From positions 62,001 through 126,000 of the forward strand of contig NZ_BMPQ01000016.1 in NCBI RefSeq assembly GCF_014647675.1: a DNA stretch of 64,000 nt, written 5' to 3'. The position numbers and the translations under genes are program-made. Origin of the DNA: Streptomyces flaveus. Its GTDB lineage: Bacteria; Actinomycetota; Actinomycetes; Streptomycetales; Streptomycetaceae. Of the stretch, positions 18,201-27,158 are shown one piece after another. Numbering within the stretch: position 1 is the stretch's first letter; each line of letters begins with the position of its first letter. A model generated the notes under the pieces. The model had not been told where the DNA came from. It was given only the letters and a program-made list of their open reading frames with translations, and searched no databases.

Positions 18201-20846
18201 TCAGCGCAGCCTCTCCAGCGCCTCCCGTGCCCTCGTCACCAAGCCGTCCGCGCCGCAGGACCGGGCCAGTGTCAGGCCGCGGTCGAGTTCGGTGACGGAG
18301 CGGGACGCGATGCCATAGTCGACGCGGGCCAGGGCGTGTTCGTAGGAGGAGGGGGACGCTTCCAGGTAGGTGGCCGCGCGGGCGTGGAGGGCGACCGCGC
18401 GGGGGCCGGTTTCCAGGGCGGCGGCGCAGCGGAGGGCCTCTCCTATGGCTGTGTCGGTGCCGAAGCGCTCGGCCTGGGCGCGGAGGTCGGTGGTAATCTC
18501 CGCGGCGCGCCTGGGGTCCGAGGCGGCGAGTGCCCGGGCGAGTTCGCCGGCCCAGGGTGCCATCACGGTGTTGTGACCGCCTCGGGAGGCGGCCATCTTC
18601 TCGGCGACCTCCAGCTCGTTCACGCCTTCCTCGAGGCGCCCGGTGGCGATCAGGAGGCGGCCGCGGATGGAGTGGGTGTCGGGAGTGACGTTCGTGGAGG
18701 GGTGGGGCGGCTCGAAGGCGTACCGCTCGGCGATCTCCTCGGCCTCGTCGACGTGGCCGCGGGCGAGCAGCGTGTCGATGAGCATGCAGACCACGGACCA
18801 GTGCATGGGCAGGCGTCGGCCCACACGGTCGACGAGCCGCAGCGACTCGCGCAGGAAGTCCTCCGCGTCCCTCAGGCGGCCCCGTCTGCGGTGCACATAG
18901 CCGCCGTAGGCGTGCGCGAGGGCGAGATGGCCGCCGCTCCAGCCGGCGATCTCGTACGACCGCCGGGCGTCGGTGAAGAGACTCTCTGCGCGGTCGAGGC
19001 GATCCGCGAACGTGTACGAGACGCCGAGCATCATCAGGAGTTCGAAGGTCCACTCGGTGTCGGTCCAGCCGAGTCCGGGCGCGAGGCGGCCGTTGACGAG
19101 GGCGCGGTCGCACAGTTCGACGACCTCCTCGGCGTTCTCCCCGCGGGTCGTGGCGTCGAAGGCACGCAGGATGAGCAGGGCGCGCTCGGAGTTGTCGCGG
19201 CCGGTGAGCGGCTTGACGAGTTCGGCGAGGCGGCGGGAGCGGCCGGGCGCGTCCTGTTCGCCGGCGTGGAGGCCCTCCCACATGTAGTGCACGGCCTGCA
19301 GCCGCATCCGGTCGGGGCCCGGCTTCTGCCGGGTGACCTCCTCGCCGATGGTGCGGACGGCCTCTTCCAACTGGTCGTTGTGGACGAGCGCCTGGGCGAG
19401 ACGGCAGACGGCGTCCACGCGCAGTTCGCGATCGAGGCCGTGCAGGGTGAGCGCTTCGCGCAGGTGCTGGATCGTGGTGGCCGGTGAGGTGAGGAGGGTG
19501 GCGCAGCCCAACTCGTAGAGCACGCGCGCGTGGACCTCGGGCAGCGGGGGTTCGAGCAGGGCGCGCTCCAGGCAGCGGCGGGCCGCCTCCGGGGCGCCTA
19601 CGGCGAGGTGCTCGCGGGCGGCTTCGCGCATCTGCTCGACGAGTTCGGGGTCGTCGTCCGGGTGCACTTCCAGGAGATGGCGGGAGGCCGCCGCGGCACC
19701 GAGGCCCGAGGCGGTGACCACCGAGGCGGCCACGCCGTGCATCGCGGTGCGCAGGCCGTCCGGGATCGAACGGTAGACGGCGCCGGCGATCAGCGGATGC
19801 ACGAACTCCAGTTCGCCGTCGGCCACTTCGCCGGTCGCCCGGTCGGCGCCGGTGAGGATACGGGCCGCGCCCAGCAGCTCCGCGCAGCGCTCCGCGTCCT
19901 CCAACGGCATCCCGGCGAGTTCGGCCGCGAGGTCGAGGGAGATCCGGGTGCCGAGGATCGCGGCGGCCCAGGCGAAGCGGGTGGCGTCGACGCCGAGGCC
20001 TTCGAGGCGGTCGACCAGGCCTCGGCCGCGCGCCGACTGGTTGAGTCCGCGTAGTTCGGTGGCCGAGCTCTCGACCGGTTGGAGGTCGCTGTCCTGGACT
20101 TTGGCGAGGAGTTCCACGGTCTCGTACGGGTTGCCGCCGGTGACCGCCCACACCTCGCGGCAGAACGGGGTGTCGGCGTGCTCGCCGAGCGTGGCGCGGG
20201 TCAGTGCGGCCGTGGCGTCCGGTGTCAGCGCGCGCAGGGTGGCGGTCCGGTCGACCTTGGAGCCGATCGCGTCGAGATGGCGGGCGCTCTCGCCGGTGAC
20301 TCCTGTGGGGCGGCGGGCGACCACGACGAGGACGGGCAGGTCGTCGAGGCGGTCGGTGAACGCGGCCAGCCAGTGCAGGGTCTCCTCGTCGGCCCAGTGC
20401 GCGTCGTCCACGAGCAGCACCAGCGGCCACTCACGCCGGGCGAGCCTGCGCACCGCCGCGACCAGTCCGTCGCACACGTACTGCGGATCGGGCCGGCGCT
20501 CGCCCGCTTCGGCTATGCCGAGGGCGGGTCCGGCGATGTCGTACCAGTCGCCGAAGTACTCGCGCGCCTCGTCCGGCATGAGCGAGACGAGCGCGGGCTG
20601 CAGCAACTGCCGTACGACATTGAAGGGGACGGAGGTGAGGGTCTCGCCGCCGCGCGCCGACCACACCGTGCAGTGGCGGTCCAACGCCATCCGGCGGGCC
20701 TCGGCGAGCAGCGCGGTCTTTCCGATGCCGGCCTCGCCGCTGAACACCAGCACGCCGCCCGCGGCCGAACCGGCGCACAGGTCGTCGACGGCCTCCGCGA
20801 TCGCGGACAGCTCCGCGTCGCGCTCCCGGAGGGGAGACTCCGTCAT
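18201..20846 (-). CDS. Large AAA ATPase / TPR regulator lacking the LuxR HTH
   Basis: The 881-residue protein has the layout of LAL (large ATP-binding LuxR-type) regulators: Walker A in SGEAGIGKTALL (about 36-47), Walker B in LVLLVDDAHWADEETLHW, then many TPR-like helices to the end. LAL proteins normally finish with a LuxR helix-turn-helix of about 60 residues. This one stops at DGLVTRAREALERLR, exactly where that domain would begin, and no HTH is readable in any frame downstream before the hairpin. It may be a natural non-DNA-binding ATPase or a truncated regulator. It is divergent from the DUF2510 gene. Confidence 0.75.
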   Translation of the reverse strand: MTESPLRERDAELSAIAEAVDDLCAGSAAGGVLVFSGEAGIGKTALLAEARRMALDRHCTVWSARGGETLTSVPFNVVRQLLQPALVSLMPDEAREYFGDWYDIAGPALGIAEAGERRPDPQYVCDGLVAAVRRLARREWPLVLLVDDAHWADEETLHWLAAFTDRLDDLPVLVVVARRPTGVTGESARHLDAIGSKVDRTATLRALTPDATAALTRATLGEHADTPFCREVWAVTGGNPYETVELLAKVQDSDLQPVESSATELRGLNQSARGRGLVDRLEGLGVDATRFAWAAAILGTRISLDLAAELAGMPLEDAERCAELLGAARILTGADRATGEVADGELEFVHPLIAGAVYRSIPDGLRTAMHGVAASVVTASGLGAAAASRHLLEVHPDDDPELVEQMREAAREHLAVGAPEAARRCLERALLEPPLPEVHARVLYELGCATLLTSPATTIQHLREALTLHGLDRELRVDAVCRLAQALVHNDQLEEAVRTIGEEVTRQKPGPDRMRLQAVHYMWEGLHAGEQDAPGRSRRLAELVKPLTGRDNSERALLILRAFDATTRGENAEEVVELCDRALVNGRLAPGLGWTDTEWTFELLMMLGVSYTFADRLDRAESLFTDARRSYEIAGWSGGHLALAHAYGGYVHRRRGRLRDAEDFLRESLRLVDRVGRRLPMHWSVVCMLIDTLLARGHVDEAEEIAERYAFEPPHPSTNVTPDTHSIRGRLLIATGRLEEGVNELEVAEKMAASRGGHNTVMAPWAGELARALAASDPRRAAEITTDLRAQAERFGTDTAIGEALRCAAALETGPRAVALHARAATYLEASPSSYEHALARVDYGIASRSVTELDRGLTLARSCGADGLVTRAREALERLR

Positions 20847-21130
20847 CCCGCTACCTCCCCAGGTCGCCCAAATGACGTACAGGCCACGAGCCTGGTCCTC
20901 CCCGGGCCGTCCTGGCGCCTGGTCGGACCACCTGTTGCCGTCACGGGTGACGGTCGTGGACGAGAGGCGACGGAACGGGCCGCCGACCAGGTCCGGCGAA
21001 TGTCGTCGAGCGTCAACAGGCGGGCTGCACGCGGGAGTCGGAGGGATGCCCGGGCAGTCGACCCGAATACATTGGACTGTTGGCCGGGTCCTCTCATCCC
21101 GCTTTCACACGAGCCGCATACGGTGTCCCC
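20847..21130. promoter_or_regulatory. Divergent promoter region
   Basis: These 284 bases lie between the AAA/TPR gene and the DUF2510 gene. A hairpin CCGTCAC-GG-GTGACGG is at 20938-20953. I see no convincing gene in it. Confidence 0.4.
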
Positions 21131-22120
21131 ATGACCCACGCGACTCCTCCCGGCTGGTACCCCGACCCCGGGCAGACAAGTGACGGCCCCGCCACACAGC
21201 GTTGGTGGGACGGAGAGGCGTGGACGGAACAGACCCGTCCCGCCGACGCGGCGGCCGGATGGGGGCCGCCGGCGTACGCGGCGTACGCCGGGAAGTACCC
21301 GGGTGCGCCGTCCGCCGGGGCGTATCCGGGCCCGCCGTCCGGTTCTCCGCGCCGCGGCCTGCGGATGGGCATCGCGATCGCCGCGGCGGTGGTGGTCCTC
21401 GCGGGCATAGGCGGCGGGGTGTACGCGCTGACCGCGGGCGACGGTTCGGGCGGCGGCGATCAGAGCAACGCCCGCCCGGCACCCACCTCTCCCGGCCCTC
21501 AGGGGCAGGACGGCGGTGGTCAGGGCGGGCCGGACGACGGTGAGAGCGGGGCTCCGGGGCAGCCCGAACGACCGCAGACCGAGGAGGGTTACGCCACCGA
21601 CGTGCTGAGCGGCATCAGCATTCCCGTGCCCGACGGCTGGACCGGCACGTCGGGGCAGGTCGGTGGCGCCTCGGTGTCGACAGAGCCGTACCCCTGTCCC
21701 GGTGACACGTCTCAGCAGTGCGTGCGCGGCGGAGCCAACTCAGCGCCGGCCGCGGCCCTGGAGATCAAGGCGACCACCGCCGAGGCGGCGGCGAAGGAGG
21801 ACATCTCCAAGAACGCCCAGGAATCGTACGGCGGCGCGACCTACGGCAAGATCACCTCGCATGACGAACTCGCCTCCAAGGCGGTGACCGTGGCGGGCGA
21901 GAAGGGCTACGCGGTCCGCTGGAAGGTCGTCACCAGCAAGGGCGACGACGGCTATGTGGAGTCACTCGCCTTCCCCTCCCCCGCCAACCCGAAGATGCTC
22001 GTGATCGTCCGCTTCGGCTTCGACGAGAACGAGAAGGCCCCGAAGCTGTCCGTGATCGACGAGATCACCAAGGGCATCAAGGAGGCCGCGGGCGGTGGCG
22101 GCAGCGGAGAGCGGGTCTGA
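21131..22120 (+). CDS. DUF2510 membrane protein
   Basis: The product is 329 residues from ATG 21131. It has an N-terminal DUF2510 motif (GWYPDPGQ...QRWWDGEAWTEQTRP, about 8-38), a proline/glycine-rich stretch, one transmembrane helix (about 78-100, GIAIAAAVVVLAGIGGGVYAL), a disordered Gly/Pro/Gln linker, and an extracytoplasmic domain (about 150-325; GISIPVPDGWTG). DUF2510 is a small cytoplasmic module of unknown function common in actinobacteria. Topology is N-in, C-out. Two cysteines (YPCPGDTSQQC) may pair outside the cell. No function can be assigned. Confidence 0.85.
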   Translation: MTHATPPGWYPDPGQTSDGPATQRWWDGEAWTEQTRPADAAAGWGPPAYAAYAGKYPGAPSAGAYPGPPSGSPRRGLRMGIAIAAAVVVLAGIGGGVYALTAGDGSGGGDQSNARPAPTSPGPQGQDGGGQGGPDDGESGAPGQPERPQTEEGYATDVLSGISIPVPDGWTGTSGQVGGASVSTEPYPCPGDTSQQCVRGGANSAPAAALEIKATTAEAAAKEDISKNAQESYGGATYGKITSHDELASKAVTVAGEKGYAVRWKVVTSKGDDGYVESLAFPSPANPKMLVIVRFGFDENEKAPKLSVIDEITKGIKEAAGGGGSGERV

Positions 22121-22127
22121 CATGGAT

Positions 22128-22175
22128 CCGGCCGGGTGGGGTGCCTCTCCGCTCTGGAGACACCCACCCGGCCGG
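22128..22175. terminator. Terminator between DUF2510 and tetR genes
   Basis: Thirteen-base perfect arms, CCGGCCGGGTGGG (22128-22140) and its complement (22163-22175), start eight bases after the DUF2510 stop and serve the convergent tetR gene as well. Confidence 0.8.
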
Positions 22176-22258
22176 GGGTGCGCGCCGCCCCCGTCCCCAC
22201 GGTGCGGCGCGATCAGGCCGTCGTCCGGTGTCGTCCCACGGAACCGACGGCCTGAGTC

Positions 22259-22882
22259 TCAGGTGACCTCCGGCAGTCCGAGGGCGGGGATCAGGGCGGC
22301 GTCCACGTAACGGACGAGATAGTCGGCGTCCGCGTACCGCCCCTCCAGGACCGGGCGGACCCGGATCATGCCGAGCAGCTGCGCGGGCACGAACTCCAGG
22401 GCCGGATGGTCGGCGGCGATCTCGCCGCGGTCGACCGCGCGTTGGAGCATCTCCTTGAGTGCCGCGCGTTCGGGTTCGATGAGCGCGTCGCGCAGTGCGC
22501 ACTGCAGTTCCTCGTCCTGCATGACCGCGTGCCCGAGAGCCTGCACCAGCTTGCTGTCCTCGTCGGAACGCTCGCCCGCGGCCCGTGCCGCGGCGCGCAG
22601 ATCGCCGGCGAGGGAGCCGGTGTCGATGCCCGCGAGCCGCGGACAGTGGTTGGCGCGCAGCGCCGCCGCCACGAACTGGGGCTTCGTCTTCCACTGCCGG
22701 TAGAGCGTGGACTTGCTGCACCTGGTGCTGGCGGCGATGCCCTCCATGCTCAGCGCGTCATAGCCGCACTCGCGGATCTGCTCGATCGCGGCATCGAAGA
22801 ACTCCCGCTCACGCTCGGGCGTGAGCTTGGAGCGGCGCGCTGCGACGACCGTCTCCGGTTCGTGCGCTGCCTGCGGCGTCAT
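22259..22882 (-). CDS. TetR/AcrR family regulator
   Basis: The product is 207 residues. ATG 22882 is preceded by GAGGAG. The DNA-binding domain is REREFFDAAIEQIRECGYDALSMEGIAASTRCSKSTLYRQW (about 24-64). The C-terminal domain is of the TetR_C_11-like type (DEELQCALRDALIEPERAALKEMLQRAVDRGEIAADHP). It is divergent from the PAP2/DMT operon, and the 187-base gap holds three copies of an operator, so it very likely represses both itself and those membrane genes. The longer upstream frame runs through the operators and is not coding. Confidence 0.9.
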   Translation of the reverse strand: MTPQAAHEPETVVAARRSKLTPEREREFFDAAIEQIRECGYDALSMEGIAASTRCSKSTLYRQWKTKPQFVAAALRANHCPRLAGIDTGSLAGDLRAAARAAGERSDEDSKLVQALGHAVMQDEELQCALRDALIEPERAALKEMLQRAVDRGEIAADHPALEFVPAQLLGMIRVRPVLEGRYADADYLVRYVDAALIPALGLPEVT

Positions 22883-22954
22883 GGGCTCGTCTCCTCGCTC
22901 GTGGCCGGGGCCCGGTACTTGCTTCCGTGGCCTGCTTCCAGTGTGTCGTACGTC

Positions 22955-23041
22955 TATCGATACGCCACTGTACCGAAACAAAATCGTTTCGGTACAGTGG
23001 CGTATCGATACTAAGTCGTATCGGTACAGTGGCGTATCGAT
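22955..23041. promoter_or_regulatory. Triple TetR operator array with 25-bp perfect inverted repeat
   Basis: Positions 22955-22979 are the exact reverse complement of 22986-23010 (25 bases, 6-base loop), and 23018-23041 repeats the second arm with one mismatch. Each copy contains an 18-base dyad of the form CGATAC-N6-GTACCG. Three such sites within 87 bases between divergent genes are best explained as operators of the adjacent TetR protein. Confidence 0.75.
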
Positions 23042-23069
23042 GAGCCATGGGACAGCAAAGGGGCCGGGG

Positions 23070-23867
23070 ATGGCAGCGCGAACCAAGCCTGCAAGAGACG
23101 GGGTCACCGCGACACAGCGGCCGCCCCTCTTCCGTGAGCTCCTGCTCGTCGCGGGACTCTTCCTCGTCTACAAGCTCGGCCGGCTGCTGGTGACGGGCCA
23201 CACCGACGAGGCCTTCCGGAACGCGGACCGCGTCTGGGACCTGGAGCGGGCCCTGCACCTGCCCGGCGAGGGCGCCGTACAGTCCGCACTGCTGCACGGC
23301 GACGGCCTCGTACACCTCGCCAACACCTATTACGCGACCGTGCACTTCCCCGCCACCGCGGCCTTCCTGGTCTGGCTGTATCTGCGCCGCCCCAAGCACT
23401 ACGTCTGGGCCCGCCGCGCCCTCGCCGCGATCACCGCCGCCGCCCTGGTGGTACACCTCACGTTCCCGCTCGCCCCGCCGCGGATGCTCGGCATGGCGGG
23501 CCTCGTGGACACCGGGCAGATGTACGGGCCGACGGTGTACGGGGCCTCGCCGGAGGCGGACTCGCTGTCGAACCAGTTCGCGGCGATGCCCTCGCTGCAC
23601 TTCGGATGGGCGCTGATGGTGGCGATCGGCCTGATCGTCGCCACCAGGTCGCGCTGGCGCTGGCTGTGGCTGCTGCATCCGCTGCTCACCCTGCTGGTGA
23701 TCGTCGGTACGGCCAACCACTACTGGCTCGACGCGGGCGTGGCGGCGGCGCTGCTGGGCGGCGTACTCGCGGTGGTCCGTCTGCCGCACCGGACGACGAC
23801 CGCGAACGGACCCTCGAAGCCCGTGACATCGGCGAAGGCACCGGAACTCGTGGGAGCCGTCCGATGA
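23070..23867 (+). CDS. PAP2-family phosphatase / inositolphosphotransferase-like membrane protein
   Basis: The 265-residue product has about six membrane segments and the PAP2_3 (Aur1/Ipt1-like) motifs MPSLHFGWAL (PSLH at 174-177) and ANHYWLD (H217, D221). The canonical first motif of soluble PAP2 enzymes (KxxxxxxRP) is not visible, as in the inositolphosphotransferase subgroup. It probably acts on a lipid phosphate at the outer membrane face. ATG 23070 follows AAAGGGG; ATG 23040 lies inside an operator and is rejected. It is coupled to the downstream permease by a 4-base overlap and likely controlled by the divergent TetR. Confidence 0.87.
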   Translation: MAARTKPARDGVTATQRPPLFRELLLVAGLFLVYKLGRLLVTGHTDEAFRNADRVWDLERALHLPGEGAVQSALLHGDGLVHLANTYYATVHFPATAAFLVWLYLRRPKHYVWARRALAAITAAALVVHLTFPLAPPRMLGMAGLVDTGQMYGPTVYGASPEADSLSNQFAAMPSLHFGWALMVAIGLIVATRSRWRWLWLLHPLLTLLVIVGTANHYWLDAGVAAALLGGVLAVVRLPHRTTTANGPSKPVTSAKAPELVGAVR

Positions 23868-24805
23868 ACGCCACCGTCCTCGCCGTGGTCCTGTCCCTCT
23901 TCTCGTCCGTCGCTTACGCCGCGGCAGCCGTGGCCCAGGAGCGGCTGGCCTCCCGGACCTCCGACTCCGGTGTGCTGCGCCTTCTCGGCAGCGGCGCCTG
24001 GTGGGGGTCGGTCGCGCTCAACGCGTCCGCCGCGCTGCTGCATGTGGCCGCCCTCAAATACGGACCGCTCACCCTGGTCCAGCCGCTCGGCGCGCTCACG
24101 CTGGTCGCCGCGGTGCCACTGGGCGCGCGGGTGGCGGGGCGGCGGGTCAGTGCCGTCGAGTGGCGCGGTACGGCGCTCACACTGGCCGGGCTCGCCGCGC
24201 TGCTCGTCACGGCGTCCGGGCCTGCGCCCGACGACGTACTGAGCGTGCCGGAGGCCCTCGCCGTCGCGGGCGTGACCGCGGTCGTGATCGGCGCACTGTC
24301 CCGGCCGGGCGCCCACCCCGGGCTGCGGCACGCGACCGCGTCCGGCTTCGCCTCGGGTGTCGCCTCCGCGCTCACGCAGACCGTGACGGTGGCCGCGACC
24401 GACCGCTCGGGTTCGCTGCTCAGCGCGCAGGTGATCGTGGTGGCCCTGCTGGTCGCGGCCTTCGCGGCGGGCGGGCTCCTGCTGGCGCAGACCGCCTACC
24501 GCGGCGGCCTCGGCGCACCCCTCGCGGTGGTGACGCTGGCCAACCCGGTGGCCGCCGCGGTCATCGGGCTCTCACTCCTCGGCGAGGGCCTGCAGGGCGG
24601 GGCGGCGGGTCTGCTGCTCGCGCTCGCGGGGGCGGCGGTCGCGGCCCGGGGCGTGGTGACGCTGTCCCGCTCGCCCCGTTCGGTTCCGGAGCCCGAGGAG
24701 CAGCACCCGGTCGCCGCGGTGCTGGCGCTGAAACCCGAATCGGCGGCGTACGAACCGGCGTTGGTGCCCCGGCAGACCACGCCGGGACACCTCACGCCGC
24801 TCTGA
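23864..24805 (+). CDS. DMT-superfamily (EamA-like) permease
   Basis: The product is 313 residues with about ten hydrophobic helices and the internal duplication of drug/metabolite transporters. LLHVAALKYGPLTLVQPLGALTL in the first half and YRGGLGAPLAVVTLANPVAAAVIG in the second are the conserved helix-loop motifs of this DMT branch. The cargo is unknown. The start ATG overlaps the stop of the PAP2 gene. The cytoplasmic tail of about 40 residues is polar. TetR-controlled expression with a lipid phosphatase suggests a membrane or lipid-linked export role, but this is inference. Confidence 0.85.
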   Translation: MNATVLAVVLSLFSSVAYAAAAVAQERLASRTSDSGVLRLLGSGAWWGSVALNASAALLHVAALKYGPLTLVQPLGALTLVAAVPLGARVAGRRVSAVEWRGTALTLAGLAALLVTASGPAPDDVLSVPEALAVAGVTAVVIGALSRPGAHPGLRHATASGFASGVASALTQTVTVAATDRSGSLLSAQVIVVALLVAAFAAGGLLLAQTAYRGGLGAPLAVVTLANPVAAAVIGLSLLGEGLQGGAAGLLLALAGAAVAARGVVTLSRSPRSVPEPEEQHPVAAVLALKPESAAYEPALVPRQTTPGHLTPL

Positions 24806-24844
24806 CCGACGTACGGCCGGCGTCCTTCCCGATCAGATTCCCGA

Positions 24845-26908
24845 TCAGGTTCCGCTGTCCGCGCCGAGCGCCGGGTCACTCACACCTGGCCGCCCGTTCT
24901 CGACATGTCCGGCGAAGCGCCGCAGGAACGAGCTGTCCGTGCCGGACGCGACGACGGTCAGGTCGTACCAGCGCCTGCTCGCCCGCAGATCCACGGTGTG
25001 CCGCACGGTCGCGCCCGGCCGCACCCTGAACGTCCTGGGCCGCCCGCCATAGCGGTTGCCGAGCTTGAACGTCACCGTGCCGGAGCCCTCGTTCGTGAAG
25101 GTCAGCTCCACGTCGTCCCCGGCATGCCGCGCGGTGACCTCCGATCCGGCCGCCTTGCCGGGGCCCTTGAACGTGCGCAGGAAGCCGTTCGGCCCGTGCA
25201 CCGTGAGGTCGTACGAGCCGTTCGAGTACGCGGAGTTCCAGGTGTCCGACACGCTCTTGCCCGCCTCGGTGGTGTACGTCCACGGGCCGTCGGTGCGGTT
25301 GCCGGAGGTGACGTGGAAGGAGGCGCCCGCCTTCTTGCCGGAGGCGAAGGTCAGCGTGAAGGTCCCGGCCGCCGGGTCAGCGGAACCGTCCACCCTCGGC
25401 GCGTACTTCAGGGGGCGGGCCGGGCGCAGACCGCGCTCCTGCTTCGGCATGCTGGGGTCGGCGGGGACCGTCGGCTTGTAGTCGGGGTGGCGCTCGCGGT
25501 CGGCCGGTTCGTAGTCGTCGGTGTCCGGCAGGGCGGCCGGCCTGCTGTCCTTGCGGGAGAAGTCGAAGGCGGAGGTGAGGTCGCCGCAGACGGTGCGCCG
25601 CCACGGCGAGATGTTCGGCTCGCGCACCCCGAAGCGGCGCTCCATGAACTGGAGGATCGAGGTGTGGTCGAGGGTCTCGGAGCAGACGTAACCGCCCTTG
25701 CTCCAGGGCGAGACGACCAGCATCGGCACACGCGGGCCGAGGCCGTACGGGCCGGCGACGCGGTTCGCGGCCCCCGGGTAGAGGTCCAGGGTGACGTCGA
25801 CCGTGGACTTGCCCTGCGCGGCGGACCGCGGCGGAAGCGGCGGTACAACGTGGTCGAAGAAGCCGTCGTTCTCGTCGTACGTGATGAACAGCGCGGTCTT
25901 CGACCAGACCTCGGGGTTGGAGGTGAGCGCGTCCAGGGCCTGCGCGATGTACCAGGCACCGTAGTTCGTGGGCCAGTTGGAGTGCTCGGAGAAGGCCTCG
26001 GGGGCGGCGATCCACGAGATCTGCGGCAGCTTGCCCGCCTTGACGTCGGCCTTCAGCACGTCGAAGTAGCCGTCGCCGTTCTTGACGTCGGTGCCGGTGC
26101 GGGCCTTGTCGTACCAGGGGTCGCCGGGCTTGGCGTTGCGGTACTTGTTGAAGTACAGCAGCGAGTTGTCACCGTAGTTGCCGCGGTAGGCGTCCTGGAT
26201 CCAGCCCCAGGAGCCGGCGGCGTCAAGGCCGTCGCCGATGTCCTGGTAGATCTTCCAGGAGATCCCGGCCTTCTCGAGGCGCTCGGGGTAGGTCGTCCAG
26301 TCGTAGCCGAGCTCGTCGTTGCCCATGACGGGTCCGCCGCCCTGGCCGTCGTTGCCGGTGTGACCCGTCCACATGTAGTAGCGGTTCGGGTCGGTGGAGC
26401 CGATGAACGAGCAGTAGTACGCGTCGCAGACCGTGAAGGTGTCGGCGAGCGCGTAGTGGAAGGGGATGTCCTCACGGGTCAGGTACGCCATGGTCGTGGT
26501 GCCCTTCGCGGGAACCCACTTGTCGTACTTGCCCCCGTTGTAGGCGGCCTGCCCGTCGGGCCAGCTGTGTGGCAGGCCTTCCAGGAACTGCATGCCGAGG
26601 TCGTCGGCCTCCGGGTGGAAGGGCAGCACCTCCTTCGTGCCGTCCGACTGGTGCCACACCGGCTTACCGTTCTCCAGCGTGACCGGGCGCGGGTCGCCGA
26701 AGCCGCGGACGCCTCTGAGGGAGCCGAAGTAATGGTCGAAGGACCGGTTCTCCTGCATGAGGACGACGATGTGCTCGACGTCCTCGATGGTGCCGCGCTG
26801 ATACCCGGCGGGGATGGCCGCGGCCCTGGCGATGCTGTCCGACAGCGCGGTGAATGCCGCGGTGCCGCCTGCGAGTTGGAGGAAACGACGCCGATTCACT
26901 TCAGACAT
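24845..26908 (-). CDS. Tat-exported phosphocholine-specific phospholipase C
   Basis: The 687-residue product starts MSEVNRRRFLQLAGG, a twin-arginine signal. The phosphoesterase domain (about 45-480) shows HIVVLMQENRSFDHYFGSL, GNDELGYDWTTYPERL and TYDENDGFFDHV, metal/catalytic blocks of the PlcH/AcpA family. Two DUF756 beta domains occupy the C-terminus (about 500-595 and 600-680), as in bacterial PC-PLC. It cleaves phosphatidylcholine or sphingomyelin outside the cell. ATG 26908 is supported by AAGAGG 12 bases upstream; the longer frame continues into the promoter. It is convergent with the DMT gene. Confidence 0.92.
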   Translation of the reverse strand: MSEVNRRRFLQLAGGTAAFTALSDSIARAAAIPAGYQRGTIEDVEHIVVLMQENRSFDHYFGSLRGVRGFGDPRPVTLENGKPVWHQSDGTKEVLPFHPEADDLGMQFLEGLPHSWPDGQAAYNGGKYDKWVPAKGTTTMAYLTREDIPFHYALADTFTVCDAYYCSFIGSTDPNRYYMWTGHTGNDGQGGGPVMGNDELGYDWTTYPERLEKAGISWKIYQDIGDGLDAAGSWGWIQDAYRGNYGDNSLLYFNKYRNAKPGDPWYDKARTGTDVKNGDGYFDVLKADVKAGKLPQISWIAAPEAFSEHSNWPTNYGAWYIAQALDALTSNPEVWSKTALFITYDENDGFFDHVVPPLPPRSAAQGKSTVDVTLDLYPGAANRVAGPYGLGPRVPMLVVSPWSKGGYVCSETLDHTSILQFMERRFGVREPNISPWRRTVCGDLTSAFDFSRKDSRPAALPDTDDYEPADRERHPDYKPTVPADPSMPKQERGLRPARPLKYAPRVDGSADPAAGTFTLTFASGKKAGASFHVTSGNRTDGPWTYTTEAGKSVSDTWNSAYSNGSYDLTVHGPNGFLRTFKGPGKAAGSEVTARHAGDDVELTFTNEGSGTVTFKLGNRYGGRPRTFRVRPGATVRHTVDLRASRRWYDLTVVASGTDSSFLRRFAGHVENGRPGVSDPALGADSGT

Positions 26909-27078
26909 GGGCAGGAGACCTCTTGTCCTGACGATGGTGCGAGACGGTGGGATCTGCGTGGGCTGAGTGTTCCAAGAGCACCGAATGCCAGGGAAGGCCT
27001 CATGGCGCCTGTGTGACGGGTGGCAGTACGCGTTACGAACACGCCGGGACCGTGGGCATGGTTTCCGAAGGAAACTCA

Positions 27079-27120
27079 AGGATCGTTGAAGTAACCAGTA
27101 TCCATTGGGTACCTTCCTGG
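27079..27120. promoter_or_regulatory. 42-bp shared element, copy A
   Basis: This begins AGGATCGTTGAAGTAACCA and ends GGTACCTTCCTGG. It aligns without gaps to copies at 28193-28234 (34 of 42 identical) and 30542-30583 (37 of 42). It contains a possible promoter, TTGAAG then TACCTT. It lies 38 bases before the NAD(P)-binding protein gene. The likely binder is the HxlR protein encoded beside copy C. Confidence 0.65.
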
Positions 27121-27158
27121 CCGACAGAGATTTGACGGCGTCTCAGAGAGGCCATGCC

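Noticed and set aside
18336..19487. A glycine-rich plus-strand frame opposite the AAA/TPR regulator
   Set aside because: The repetitive Val/Gly/Glu composition is typical of an antisense shadow of an Ala/Leu/Arg-rich protein.
23040..23042. ATG 23040 as the PAP2 start
   Set aside because: It lies within the third TetR operator and lacks a ribosome site; ATG 23070 has one.
24820..24850. Short direct repeat TTCCCGATCAG at the end of the phospholipase gene
   Set aside because: Two 11-base copies only, between convergent gene ends, with no dyad or repeated context; likely chance or slippage.
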